In this document: piece after piece, positions 27,901 to 42,900 of the stretch | How positions within the stretch are numbered: position 1 is the first letter of the stretch | Layout of the letters: every line of letters begins with the position of its first letter | Assembly: GCA_020055645.1 (NCBI GenBank) | Contig: CM034550.1 | Coordinates: 8,675,501 to 8,739,500, forward strand | DNA length: 64,000 nucleotides | Direction: 5' to 3' | From: Tomocerus qinae | Lineage: Eukaryota > Arthropoda > Collembola > Entomobryomorpha > Tomoceridae | The notes under the pieces: model-generated | What the model was told of the DNA's origin: nothing | The model's database searches: none | Seen by the model: the letters and a program-made list of their open reading frames with translations, nothing else | Translations under genes and position numbers: made by a program

Positions 27901-30900
27901 AGCCGACCGGACTCTCAACTGAATCAAACTCCTTTGCAGATGTGAACCTGTGATGTCTATAGCATTATAGTTCATACAAACATATCCTACCTAGTACTAT
28001 TATTATTGTGTATACATACTTATACACATGTAAGTGTATATAGTTACACCGTTGTATTGTAAGTTTTCTGATGTGAAGTGAAATGCTACGTGGGAGTCGA
28101 GCTCTATTGTATTTCACAAGGTTCAACTACTATGCAGACTAAACTGATTGTGCTCAGAATGATTATTATTATGTAAGTGTTGATGTTTGAGTGACTTGAC
28201 GTATGATCTCCCCTGACTCCACATCACTTCACTTGACTTTGTTCGCCCGGCCATTCCATACTATCCTATGTAATGGCACAATCTATGAAATGCGTATGTA
28301 TGATGTTACATTTCACATTCCAACTCTGTAACATTGTACTCACTGTAACTCAGACGCGTTTTGCTTTACGTATTAGTAGCTATGCATTACTAAACAAAAA
28401 AATTGTCTATATATAGCTCCATACAAGTACGTTGTGCAAGCTAGAAATACATTTTCTACGCAATTCATCTCTCCCAGAACAATTATACTGTGCACGTAAC
28501 TCTTCTATTGGCGTTTACTAAAGCGTAAAAGAATACAGTGAAATAGAACAGAGCTAACAAATCACAACACAACCCAACAGGAAGAAGAAATATGAATGAA
28601 TTCAATGAATGAATTTACACACATGCACATCACCACAAAAAACAGAAACAGACGGCAGCGTTTTGTAGTAAATGGCATTATCACTCTAAATTCTACCTAA
28701 CCAAACCAAAGACCCAGTTCACAATACAATTCACAATCCACGTCCAAATTCACTTATTCAATTAAACGCATTTAAATAAATATCCTACGCATATCGCATT
28801 CAAATACCGTCAATAATCCTTCCCTACTTTATACAAGTAAACCGCCATAACATAAATTATATACAATTGGAACGATAATATTTCTCCCAATATTTACCAT
28901 TCACCTACTTCACTTTGTTCCCATTTATTTACTGATATGGCACAAAACACCGATAAAAGATTCACTCAATGATTATACCTTGTGTATTTGTTATCTTCCT
29001 CTTTTCGCACAGGAATCTCCTACCTACATTATTGTCATCATTCATTCATTATAGATTCATTCATCCATACAATACAAGTTAGCAAACATTAAAAATTCCT
29101 AGTCATAACTTTATCCATGCCCTACAAATCATTTCATGGGACAACAAATACAGATAATAGTTGTACTACTCATTTCCTTTCACAATTCTCCATTTATAAT
29201 TGTCAAAGTGGAATTTACAAGCAAACAGTTCAAATAATCACACACTGATTTGTTTGGATGACCTGATATTATACAAAAAGGCATTTTTACATAATAGATT
29301 AGCCAACTCTATATTAATATCGCTTTGCCGAGAAAGAATACCACCCTTTCAATAACATAACAAAAATAATCATAAAGCACTATCTAAAAGAAGTCTAGAA
29401 AACTCATTTGTCACCAAAAGTTTGATTACAAATTGTAAAATCGGTACTTAAATTGGATAAGAATTTTTAAGAAGTCAAAAATAGTAATGTTTGCTTACCT
29501 CTAATTATAAAAGTTCATGAAAACTACTATTATAATAATAAATCTATAGATTCATCGTCACTTTGTTTCTAGGTACATTGCATTAATCCATTAAAAGTTT
29601 TACGACAGAAATGCAAATCCAAAAAACAAACGATACAAAACAGTTTTTAGGCCCTGAGCATCTCTGTAGCTTTTGTAAAAGTGAATGCTCTGTACAGATC
29701 TGTAAGTGCGCAATCAGATAGTGAAAGATTGTTTCTTGGAATCTGGAGTGTTATTTTGGCAATTCCGAGAATTCCGTAATAAAGTAAACGAAATTCTGTG
29801 ATCAGATGGAAAATCCAGTGATTTTATCGGAAATCCCGGGACTATTTTCGCTGATATTTGAGGAAAAAATAGATTCTTTATCGTTATTTACGGGGTTTTT
29901 TGGTATGAAAGAGTACTCTATACTAGTAGTAAAGTACCTTCTAACAAACAATGGAAACCTGCATTTGAGAATAAACTAAGTCTTATTTAGGCAGTTAAAA
30001 CTTATCTGTGTGGCATCCATTTGAGAAGGTTTACATGAAGATGTTGGTAAAGATATAATTTAAATGAGTAAAAATAAAAGAGTTTTGAGTCAGTTTGATT
30101 GGGTTTAACCAGTCTATTTAACATCATTATATTTACAGGAAATACTTACTGAATTAATTGAGTCTCGGATTACATCCCTATTTTATCTAAGCTTATGCCA
30201 CCACCGTCCGATTAGGCACTTAAAATTTTGATGAGAACAGAGTCCAAGAGACTGAAATATAGATAGAGAAATAATGGAAATGGATAAAAAAATTCTGTTT
30301 GATCGGATTTACCTAGCTCATTTCACCGATTGCGCATCGTTAAATGCCAGGAAGTGGTTAGTGATTTAATTGCGTTCACTTTAGTTTCGACCACCTTATT
30401 TGCTTATAAAAGAAATGGTGAGAAGTGAAACAAAGCAAATGAGAAGGATGTAGATATAGGTGTTAAATGTTACGATATGCCTCAATTAGTTGAGCAAAGG
30501 ACAAGGGAAAACCCAAACTGTTATTCAGAATGCAGATTACAGTGTATTTAGAGTTAATAGCATAAAAAATGAAAATCCATGTCAGATATTTTGCAAAGCA
30601 CTCCCCAGAAGAGAATAAAAGTTTAGAGTCTGCGAATTGGAGCTGATATGCTTGGTTCAATTTAAATGAGCATAATAATGTTTCGATTTGAGAAAGGTAT
30701 GGATAAATGCACTGGAAGTATTTGGAAGTCATTTACGTATTAGTACTTACTCGTAAGTTAGAATGTTGATTTAGTTGAATATCGGGTTGAGTACTATAGC
30801 AAAATAATTGCCTTATTGCCATTACCAATGAGCATAAGTATAAGCGGGCTCTGCTTTGTTGAGAACGTGTTGTTATGCTTGGAATTTGTGATTTGCATCC

Positions 30901-33900
30901 AACCGAGTTAAGAGCTGTTAAGCATTAAAAGACTTTCAAAAGGTCTGTACCTATACATCTCTTGTGTTCTTATGCATTTGAAGCTTTGATTGAGACGGGA
31001 ATGGGTGTGACGTTCTGTTTGTGATTGTGCGTGAAGTCAGGAATTTATAGAAGGATGCAAAGCAATGGAGCTCTTCAATCTGGACAGTATTTATAGATAA
31101 GATTACTACCTAAACGAAATCCATTGACTTTGACTGACTACACTTTTATTTTGCCGTTCCTTTACGTTTCTTCCACTTGGCTGACACTACTAAATAAACG
31201 AAAGGAAAAACTCGACTATCTCCACAAACCTTCCCACTCTTGTATATTTCTATTCAATCTCCTCTGCAAATGAAAAGTATTAAATGCGTATTATTACCAA
31301 GCTGTGTATATATATACACCTTTATCTTTCCGTCCATCTCTAACTTTGATTTTGAGTAGACACTTCACTTACTTCAGTCAAAGATGTTTTGCGAATGATT
31401 AATTCACTTGCAATAGGTACGTAGGTAAAAGACTACTATTTGCATTTCCAAACGGATATCATTTTCCTAGCCTTGCCTTTACAAACCTTTACATAACTTA
31501 TGTACTAACCATAATAGAATACCATTGGGTATAAGATTCAATATCATACGAAAATAGATTGCAATGTCATAGTCATGACTCATCATGAGAGAATCAGGCA
31601 ATTCCAATCATTTAACATTGAATTGATAGTCGAGTGAACAGAAGGAAAGCCAAATAGAGTTATAAGCCAAATCCAAGCCAAGAGAGAGAGAAGGGAATGG
31701 TAACGTGAATGAAAGAGTCCGGTTTTCTTTTTCCACTCTTGACACATGTCGTTAACTGCTAGGTTCTTTAGCTCCTCTCAAGAGACTCAAATATTTTTCA
31801 CAGAAACTTTTCAAAAGCCTACGACACGACCGTGCAAACGAAAGACTAATCGATTTACAAACTTGTGCTCTGAGATCTACGTTCTGTGATGGTAGGCCAC
31901 ACGGCTCTCTATCTATACCTATCTATTATATAGCATAGGACTATATATAAATATAAAAAGTCAGGGATACATTACATTACAGATCTGTATTCTTCTAGTG
32001 TAGAAAACTCGCACAAAAAATAGCCCTCTTAAAAGCTCTCTGATGAGACAGGCGATATCTTGAGCTCCAGCTTAAAATATTGCTACTAACTAAGCTCCAC
32101 TTCCTTCTAAAGAAATCTCTGTTCTTTTGTGCCTAAGTTAGATACATTTAATGTGTAGCACGTTCCTAGTTAAACACATTGTACTCTACCACTAATATTG
32201 TACTCTTCTTTAACGATAACCTACCCTTATTCTTATACTACTACAAAAATACAACTTACAACTTTATCTGTAAAACTGTACTGTACACAAACTTCACTAC
32301 GAGTGAAGATTACTCTTTTTCTTTCTATCTATTAATGAGCTTATAGCTAGTAGACACATAATAGTATAACCTTTTCTATATATCTATCACAAGTATCACT
32401 GGAAATGTACAGCGATCTATTTACATAGCAAGATATTTGTGTGTCGAGTGCAGTAGAGTAAACTAACACTGTTAACTTAAATGAGGACGAAAGCCAATAT
32501 AATAAATACTGCAAATACAATAAGTTACGTTACAGTAGCCAGAGCAGAACCAACTAGTGAAGAATAAATATCATTTACTCTCACAAGAATAACATCATTT
32601 ACTTCACTCACGCTTTTACTGACTTAGAAATACTAAACACACAAAGTAAGCGTTTTAACTTTTAACTATTTACGGATCCGATGTTTCCTTAGATTTCTAG
32701 ATAGTTAAGTCAGTCTTCTAAGCTTCGTTTCCTCTGACTTCCATTGGCTTCTAATGTTCTTAGCCGGATGCATCTACCTCTCTATCTGTGTACTATGTGT
32801 CCCCACAATTTATCTAAACACACGTGTTCCCATCATTATATAGTAATTGTATACGGATCTGTCCATCTCTACAACAGATATGGATATCTATACTTTACTA
32901 CATTCATTTGTCGGACGTTTTAGCGGAATACTTAAAACTATTTCACTTCAGTTCCAGTCAACTTCGACATGACTTCTTTAATGGCATTGCATTGCCTTGC
33001 ATTTGTTGGGAACTTGTTTAAGTAGCTACCTAACTATTTACTTCCTTCCTCCTATAAGCAACGGATGTATAACTTTTATACAGATCTCTATACAACTTAA
33101 ATTGACTATTGTATTTACATGCATAGCATATAAATGTATTTAGTTTGTAAATACTAAAGTACGACTTATGTCCTGATAAATTCTTTTGACTTTCCTGAAA
33201 GCTTTCCTCTTTGGCTTCACTGTATCCGTATCCTGTAAGTAGCTCTACACTCTGTAACGCACTTCTAAATTTCTATACTATTTACAGATTCTTTGAAAAC
33301 TACAAAAATTACTCCAGGAGTTTCGACATTGTATTTTCATATCCTTTTTCCTTGTTTGTACTTTCTCATGCTATTTTAATAATGATCTACCTTTTTATAA
33401 CTGTATACCTAACAATACAGTTTGGCAATGGACTCCCCTATTGCTTCACAATGGCACGTGTACCTTACCAAAGTCAACAACACAATATCGCTACGTGCAT
33501 ATTTACTGAAAGAAAGCTACGAGATAAAACATTCCACGACCCTCTTCTCCACTATATACTCCAGCAACTACCTAAGTAAACAAGAACTATAAAATATTTC
33601 TAAAAAATTCCATTCATGTTGATGCACTGCTTCCGAATAATTTACTCTTACCATTTACCATGCTACTTTTCCAACACAAGTACCTTGCACTAACTCCATG
33701 TACCTCCTTACTGTACAGATATACGCTGTATTTACTAATACAGTTACATACACAACGAAAAAAGACTGTAAAGTGCTGAACGAGTTCTTTCTTTGATTCA
33801 AAGTATGCTTTATGTGTACACTCACTCAACTCAAGTTTATAAACACAATTTACTCTTCGATCTGTGCTATGTGTCTCCTTATACGATCCTTAGGTGCTTT

Positions 33901-36900
33901 TGTATTACCTTTAAGATGTTTTATTTGTATGTGTGTGTAAATGTGTATGGCACGCACAGGGCGCTAATAAAGATCCTATTAGAGCTGTGTGTAGTGTTTA
34001 TAAATAGAATTAGATTTGCCGACTCACCTGCCACAGAAACAGTGATAAGAGGACTCAAGACGACACCCGTAGCAGATTTGACAACGCATCGGTATTCACC
34101 CTCGTCAGAGATATTCCTATGTCGACTGGGAGCTCCAGTTGAACTCCCACTTACTTTATGTACTATCTTCTCAAAGTGGAGATCTCCGTCATCATTCAGC
34201 CAGATTCGAGGTTCATTTAGATTCAGTATCTCTCCGTCTTTCATCCACCATCTGTCCAATAGTCGGACAGAGGCGTCCAATGTTATTGGACATTGCAGAG
34301 TCAACGGACGATTCCGAATTGCTATTTTCTGCCGCGAATTAAGTGGAAGAGCCTGCGGCACGCTGACTCCTCCATGGTCAATTACTTTTGTTATTGTCGA
34401 CTTTGCGACTGTAAACAAACAAAAAACCCCATTCATTAACATTCACAAATTATATAGGTAAACATTTTAATTGCAACATTCATTATCTACACATCTAGAA
34501 TGCACTAAGGAATTAATTAGTGCTAACTTGACCGTATGATTAAAATTTAGATTATACTATTTTGTCAGCCTATTCATTCTTAGTCTGCTCTGTGTTGGTT
34601 TTATTATTGCAATCTATTACGTAGTAATACACATAAAATCCTTGAATGCATATAAATCAAAGTAATTGAAGCCTTTCCGCTTTGTACGTGTTATCAACTG
34701 GAATTGCAGTGGATCACTGCAATATATTACCGCAGTGCATTAAATCAAATCATATCACCATCAGATAGAAACTTGAAACTCTTAAGCTGTCAGTCCGCAA
34801 TTCCTCATAAGCCTAAAGAACGACTTCCTCTGCCTTTCTTTTCCATTTCTGTAGGATTCTTTTTCGGAACACAAAAAACTTTATGCTAAATTCCTCTGAC
34901 CCAACATAGCACAGAAGCTATCTGCCTGTAACAACCAACCTTAACATTTATTATTCTGTATATAATTACATCATCAAAATGAACTTCTCCTCGATATACG
35001 CAGCTACCACCTAGAGCAGTGCGTATATAATATTACTGTATAATATTCTTTCATAATATTTACTTTATATTATATACAATATGCTTTATAAATATGTTTC
35101 CTTACGTTACACACATGTTTCACATTATCATGCATACCGCATCATTCTTAATCTGACAATGAAAAAATGTTATATGATATACTTAAACTAGAAACGAGAA
35201 TGACTTCAGCTGTCCTGTATTTGTACACTGTAGGCGATATAACGATGTTCATGTACACCAACTAGGAAAAATATACCAAGCTTCGCTTCCTAACCTCATA
35301 AATTGAATAAATTAGATAACGATTCACAAACTCTGTACTGCGATACTAGGTTAATAGATGCTATCAGTGGATTTTATATACAACTAATAATAATATGCGC
35401 AGAGTAGTGATATATGAAGTATATTATTTGTTACTCTGTGAGTGAGTAGCAGAACATCATAAAAATAATGCTTGTTAAATTTATGTGGATATATAATTGG
35501 TGCAGACATTGCTACACACAGGTATAGATGAGGAAAGAATCTGCCGAGCTCCACTAATTAAAACTTAAAGTCTACACGAGCATTTGTATTTAATCAAAGG
35601 AGAGCAAGCCAAGTAAATCCACGTCGCAGTAGTAAACTAATAAGTCAAAGACAATGAGCGAACGAAGCCGAGTGAGCTAACTTCTTTTTCAATCTTATCT
35701 CACCTGTTCTGTTGTTATAAACTCAACCAATAAATTAAATTAATTTGGAGTCTTGATGGATTGAATTGCCTTTTAAGACTGTCTGTTGACCTTTCATTCA
35801 TTCGACAAAGCTCTATGACTTAATTGGTATTGTTGCACAACATTTTTACAAAGCAAACGACACTGTTAAACATGAGACAGCTTTTTTCTCGTATCTCTCC
35901 GACATGAAGACGTCCTATGTTTTTATCTCACAAGGATACAACGTAAAATGGTTATAACAATGCCGAAATTTATCCTGACAAGAAATCCGTTGCCGAAAAG
36001 GAAATTTCTATGAGTAACTTTTGTGAAATTGGATCCAAAAGAAAGTAAGAAGATCTAATGCAATTGAAAAAAGCTTTTAAGACTACATAATTGACTACTG
36101 TTTCCAAAAGAGCAAGTTTAGGGTGGTATGATGGGTAGGTATGTTTATCATGCAGGAATTGGCGTATGCATGAATGTAAGAATGAATTAATTTTTCCCCT
36201 CCTCTCCGTTTATTTCTCTACTGTGGGGCTTATGTGAGTCAATTCACTTAAATCAGTAGTAAAGCTGAAGAGTCTCCTGTTCTGACATGAAACTCTGGGT
36301 AATACTCAATTCAGTAGCACAGGAGATTCACATACACTTAGGATGATAATAGTGTAGAGCCTAATGTTATTAGGAAAGGTAAAACAAAGGAGATATGTAT
36401 GTCATGCGTGATATTATGTTGTGTAATATCACTCTATGTACTTTTGGACTCAAAGATAAAAGAAAGCCAAAAAGATGTAGAATGTGAGAGTAAAGTAAAT
36501 CAAGTAAAGATATGCGAATCTTCTTTTCAGTCACTGAGGCAGAAGAAACGAACCTCCATACATAAAATCCACCACACTTTTACGTAACTTCGTAACTCTA
36601 CTGTCTGTGGAGCAAGTAGTAAAGTAAATTGGCAAGTTGTGTTTAGGCATAATAGTGTAGGTTTAGCTTTAGGTTTGCTTTGTATTGTATTACCTCGTTC
36701 CTTAATATAACAAGGGGAAGGGCTAATTGAAGCCGGTTTATCAACCTACCTGCCAAAGGAATCTACCTACAGCGAAACACAGAGCCTCCCTAGCTGGAGC
36801 CCACACGAAAATAATATTAATGTATCCGCTCGCATTGACCTGACTTTGCTATTCTCATTCTTGCATAATATCCTACATACTATACTAATACGTAGTAGTA

Positions 36901-39900
36901 AAGAGCACTACTATTCAAATACAAAGTATAGTAACATTACATAAAGCTTTAAGTGACTAACTACTACTACTACTACACAACAATACTAATACTTACTACG
37001 AGTAGCTAGTAGTTAGAAGCTTCACTTAAAAAATTTGAGATTGCTTTTTCATATAATGAGGTTATCTATGTAAGATGATACTCTGCGCTGTTTTTATACA
37101 TATGCAGATATTATGGTATGTATTATGACATGTGGAGTCGCAGTAGTAGTATATGACTGCATAGTTAAAAGAGTTAAACCAAGTAGCAAAAGTTAAAAAG
37201 AGAAACAGTTTTTTCTCGTTTTCTTCTGCATGGAGTTATAGCTAGGAGTCTGAGCAGAGAGAGAGGGAAGACTAAGACAGGGAGCAGATATGTATGGATG
37301 GTTTTTGTGCTTTGGGTTGTTGTAACTCCTAACAAAGTAAGTAAGTAGTCAGTGATATGATATGATAGGACATGATACGCTATCCGTCCATATCCGTTAC
37401 ATCAAGTCAAGAGAATTCATATGTAAGAATGATGATAGACAAGTGAAGCGAAGCCAAACGAAGTCAAAGTCAATTCTAAAGTGCTCTGCTCTTCATTTCG
37501 CTTACAAAGATAACTCACAACATAACAGCTTAGTTAACTTATTGTTAGTAAGTATCAGAGTGAGTTTTCCCTCTTATGGTACGATATCGTTTAGTTTTAG
37601 GGTAGGCAAACTCCTCGTTATGTGAGTTTGTACCCTTCCGTACTAAATAATAGCATATCTGAACCAACGTTTTCATACTTCATAATTTCCAGGAGTTGAA
37701 AACCTTGAGATTTTTACGACTGCAGAAAGAATAAAACTTTTCATTTCGGATTTCGCAAAGAGAATAAGTTTATTTAGACTGGTTACTATATAGAGTAATA
37801 ATAAATTCTACTTACGATTACTTTGTATCTACATAGTATAGTGGACTCTTTACACAATGTTATAATATTATTACGTTTCTACACAACTAATGTGCATTAC
37901 ACGGCATTTTTATACGATGTAATATGAAACGATGCGATGGTTCTGTAGAGTTAAATGATGCCGAGATTTCTCAGTCAGTCAGTCAACTAGCTCACTCAGT
38001 AATAATACAATCATACACAATATACTTAAAAAGCTAACTTACCACATACTCAAAGGGGATGATATTATGTAGCATAATATTTTCTAACAAACTCAACCGA
38101 CATGAATTTGTACTTTTGAACGTGAATATAGAGTCATAACAACTCAATTTATCATATCAAGCCATTTCTTACTCACAAGACAAGACAAGACAACCCAGAC
38201 CTCTCACATCACATCAACCCAGCCACACCACAGCAAACCCAGCTCTACTCATGCACTCCCAGTCAATGTGACTGACTGAGTGAGCATAGCAAACTATTCC
38301 ATGGCCTGCTAAGCTAATCCTCAGCCAACTCAAAGTTATCTCTTTTCTCAACAGATACTACGCGGATGATAAACTCATAACATTTTTATCCCCGCACTTA
38401 TTATGCTAACAATAATATTCTTACAAGGCAATACAAACTCACTTTAGTCTCGAACATATCCGAGTCTCTATCTAATACTACTTACTACTACTACTATCAT
38501 ATACGATACGTTAATAAATGAAGTCTAGTCTAGCTTGTGTCCTGTCCTCTCCTATCAGATATTGTATTCTTCACAGACCTAACTCCTATTGTCTTTACAT
38601 TCAACTCACCGTCTTCCTTTCCTCTTCAAACACTTTTCATAACACTCCACTATACTACACATCTTCACGGAGGAGATACACTCTAACACTTGCTATAATA
38701 ATATTTATAATAGCAACCAGACAACACAAAACAGATAATAATAAGAGTTCACTGTTCACGTCCTATCCTACCCTATTACATATACATTTGCTAATACTTT
38801 CCTTACCTATTAAATGTCCTTCTCTCCGTCCTCTCAAGCTCAATCCACTGGAATGTCCATACACTATATATACATAGGGCGGTGCATTATATCAATTACT
38901 ATGTAACTTGACTAATCTTAAGTGAACGACTTAATATTGTCACAGCCAAATTACAATAAGAATTACATCTACAGCAAATTTTAAGGGGCACTGTTTAAAG
39001 TGGTAAGTAAATGGATTATCATGGATGGATTATTGAAAGGAAGTAATTCTTATTTCTTATGATAAATAGCGTAGCATAGGAATGAAGTTTATACTCCTGT
39101 GTACTACTAGATTACATAGTGTACATGAAAAAGTGCACAGCAGCAACTTAAGTACGATGCGATATGATTATCTACAAAAGGAGGTTTACAAACGGATTCA
39201 GGGCCAGCAGATTTAAATCCTCTTTCGGTTTACAACCTAATCCAACAACTTTGAACTTGACTAGGACTGGTTAGCTTTAATTCTTTCCAAAGAACCGCAT
39301 GCAAAATAAGCTAGTATAATTTCCATTTCATGGAATTCCATTATAAATGTATCATGGCAGCAAACTTACTGCGTAGTTAGGTACGAGGTAATTAAAATCT
39401 CTTTTTGATAGTGTACTTCTCCCGGGGCATTAATTTCTACGTCTTAAATACAGAAAAGTGTCAAAACACCTTAAAGCTGATTTTTACGAACTGTTGAGAG
39501 TTCTCTCTCAATAACAAGAGAGTAACTTTCGTAATTAATATAATCTTACAATTGGTAGTGAATAAGAATGACAATAATCAGAGTTGTCAGAAAAGTTTAC
39601 TTAGGCAATGCAATTTAGTTTAAAGTGCAAGCTCATTTGGTTTAAGTTGCAATTGTTAATAGATAGAATAAGAATAGAAAGTTTGGAGAGGGTAGGAGTA
39701 GTAAAGTTCGGCTAACCCAGAAGTACCTTAACCGAAATAAGAAACAAAGAGAAGTGCACGAAAGCATTAAATTAAGATTCGCAGTAGAAGGAGAAGTAAT
39801 ACAAATACATTTTGACAACGCAACGCAAAGACCTATGCGTTGAGGTAGAGTCTATTTAGCAAGAGAATGGAAAAAAGTTAAGTTGTTCGGTTTACTTTAC

Positions 39901-42900
39901 CTTATATAAGTAAATAATAGACTAGATTACGTTCCATAAGAGTTGATTTAGCCCTCCTTTCTTCTAAAGTTACATTAGCGAGAAGCTAAGGTTTGCAAAT
40001 TTATAACTTAAAGGTTTCGCGAATCCTCACTGACATTAGATGAAAAAGTTTAAGAAACACTCTACGCTCCTTGTACACGTTAGTATAGTAACTTAATTAA
40101 TAAGTTAATTAGACAGCCTCGTCGCACTACTATAGTTCTGCTGTTCTTTTTGTAAACATAATTACGTGAGTTAAGTAGGTAGCTATGTAAGTTAGTTAAC
40201 GCAATGTAAATGAAAAGAGAGACCGACTGGAGCTTAAGATCAAAACAGAGTAAAGTTATCTACAGTCCTTATCTTAAAATGTACTCATCCAGGCAAACAT
40301 TGTATTGTGAAAGGAAATAAAAATAGAAAGACATACTCGGGACAGGAAATATTACGCAAACACCTCTACTTATAAAATTAAAAGGTTAACTAAGTAAGAA
40401 GGTAGCAAACATTAAGTGTTTCCTGTAATATAAGTTTACTAACGCATATACACTTATACTATATCAACCCCACTACCCGTAATCTATACCTTCTGCTACT
40501 ACTTACTACGAACTACATACTTACTACTATGTGAATGTATGAACTATAGTTGTTTTTCAACAGTCATGCTGTTAATAAAAATTGTAGCTGCATTACTACT
40601 GCGTATATCTTCTCATCTTGCGAAACTCTTTTCATTTCCAGTCCCACAGTCAACTTCCCTCACTCGTAACTCCATACATATAATATTGTTACTTCTCCTA
40701 ACTAGCAAAACATCCATCCGTCCGACAAATTACATTAGATATACACGAAAACCTCTATTGACATTTTCACCTTTGCCGACTCATCTGCCTAGTCTCACTC
40801 AACCCATCCCATCTCCATAAACAAATGAACATTCCTTTCCTAGCACTAAGTAAGCTAATACTCTCACTAATGAATTTCCACTGAAATTTCATTCCTCTCA
40901 GCACTAATACACACAATATTAATTAAACCTTTGGGAATCGTGTCATCATTATCTATTTACTAATAAAGATATCGTGCTAATTTCATAGTTTCCATAATGT
41001 CATTGATAGTTTCTCTATTCACCCTCGGAATTGTTATTGATAACTCATAATTGATGCAGCATGCGCCACTGCTATGTATAATTTTTACTTTAACTAACAA
41101 TTCTCATCAATTCTTTACAGTCTCAACCCACACATGCGCTGTTAAAATTCAACACCCTAATTTTTATTACCTATTGCACACAATTTTTATATACATTAGT
41201 ATAACTATGTATCCTAAGAGTTAATTCTACATAGTAATACTACCAAACTCAATTTAACACGTATAAATCCTTCAAATAACATGCAAACTCACAATAATCT
41301 AATACTTACAAGTTTTACAGTTATCTCACTCTGTAAATTCACTAATACGAGTACAGAGTTAATAATAACAATACTCTTATGGTGATTTGCTACAAGTTAG
41401 ATATATCCCTCCACTTGTTTGCAAACAGTTAAATGAGCAAGAAATCATATAATTTAATATGAAGTGCGTATATGAATGATCAATGTTGTAGTATATAGCA
41501 CTAGATCAGTACTAAGTACTCTTGACTACATAAAATGAAAAGTAAACTAGTGTTTTATCGATGTCGCCATATCCCTCTTGGAACAACAATGGCTTTACCA
41601 AGTGATAATGATAATAGTACCGTAATAGCATGGACAAGAGTGACCAATCCAACTGAATCGAAAGCTAACCAAAACTATTCATGTGATTTGATTTGATGCA
41701 CATTGAGTCTTTCCTGTTGTTTTCATGACTAATGCCCTCTCCCTTACCCACATCACATCTCGTTATGTGTAACTATACCAAATGAACTCTGTCCTGTCCT
41801 CATTATCCCAATATCAAATACCTATCTCTGTACTCAACTCTATAAAGCAATAGAAAACAATTAGGCACTACATACAATCTAAACTGTACTTAATATAGCA
41901 GATTAGCACTCAACCACACTCGAGTATCTGCTCATTCATATTGCGTACAATTTGCCCTCTCTTGTACCCTATACTATATCATCCACTTCAGATTGATTCC
42001 AAATATAGAATTAACTTGTAGTATATGCGATTGTCAATTTATATGTAATCCAAAGCATAATATCCACAATATTTAACACTATAGAACAAATAGGTCGACA
42101 AACAGTACGTCAATCAATGTATATTGCATCTTTATGCGCATTCACATTACTTAGTGTCTATAGTTGTTGTTGCTAGTTGTGTCTTACTTATTACATCCTT
42201 TAATACTCATAATCATTGCTGTATACATATCAAGCACTTTATTTTCTTACATGCAAAAATACTACATAAATTTATGCTCAATGTATGAAATAATATGAAA
42301 ATGAATGAAAATTTAAAGGCTGTCTCAAACATATTTGATCTGAAGACCATTGGCCGTGGCGTTAGTAAGTTTAGGCCGATTTTAAATTAATAGAGAAACA
42401 AATATTTTCCCTTAAATTCTAAATAGGTGATAGTCAAGTGTAAATGGGGTTAACTTGTAATTCTTTTATTAATGCCACCCATGAAAAAGTATTTTGATTA
42501 AAATATAAGTAGAAATGCCTAAAAACGAAACTCAATTGGACTAGCGTTGGTGCGTCCATACGGAAAATACAAATGATGTATTTATCACGCCCCATTCCAG
42601 TGCCAATATGTCAGTTTGGGAATTTTCAATAGGATTTTATCAGCATGCGATATTTCCAATAGAAAAATCGAAAAGAGTGAAATAAGGGCGATTGTGATGA
42701 AATAGTTAGAATGGATGCATACCAGAGAGATACCGATGTCTCTTGTTATGTCACATTAATGAAATTCTAATCCAAAGCTATAAACTATCGATAAGCTTAC
42801 GCAGCAAAATAAACAGTTGAGCACAACAACCAGTCCATAGTCCTCTGTATTGCAGATAAAGATACTTTGTTTCATGATATGACATACATGTATTAGTAGT

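Larger units (their letters stand above)
11472..34027 (-). other. Intron 2 of the receptor gene (22.6 kb)
   Basis: Bounded by the exon 2 donor GTGAGT and the exon 3 acceptor ttttctag. It holds simple repeats, a diverged tandem array with a nested foldback element at 17.2-18.5 kb, and alternating G-rich and C-rich strand blocks. Open frames such as 20261-20710 and 33211-33579 are low-complexity or lack an ATG, and I do not call them genes. A locally GC- and CpG-richer patch lies near 23.16-23.38 kb. No nested gene was recognised. Confidence 0.75.

Noticed and set aside
33211..33579. 122-codon plus-strand ORF with hydrophobic stretches
   Set aside because: Starts with TTG rather than ATG and lies in a C/T-rich block that naturally yields Phe, Leu and Ser. 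No recognisable family.
33793..34461. 222-codon plus-strand ORF
   Set aside because: Antisense shadow of the Ig1 exon. The minus strand has the Ig signature and splice sites.
38518..38877. 119-codon plus-strand ORF starting with ATG
   Set aside because: Lies in a C-rich, G-poor block. Composition explains the open frame, and no domain or splice sites support it.
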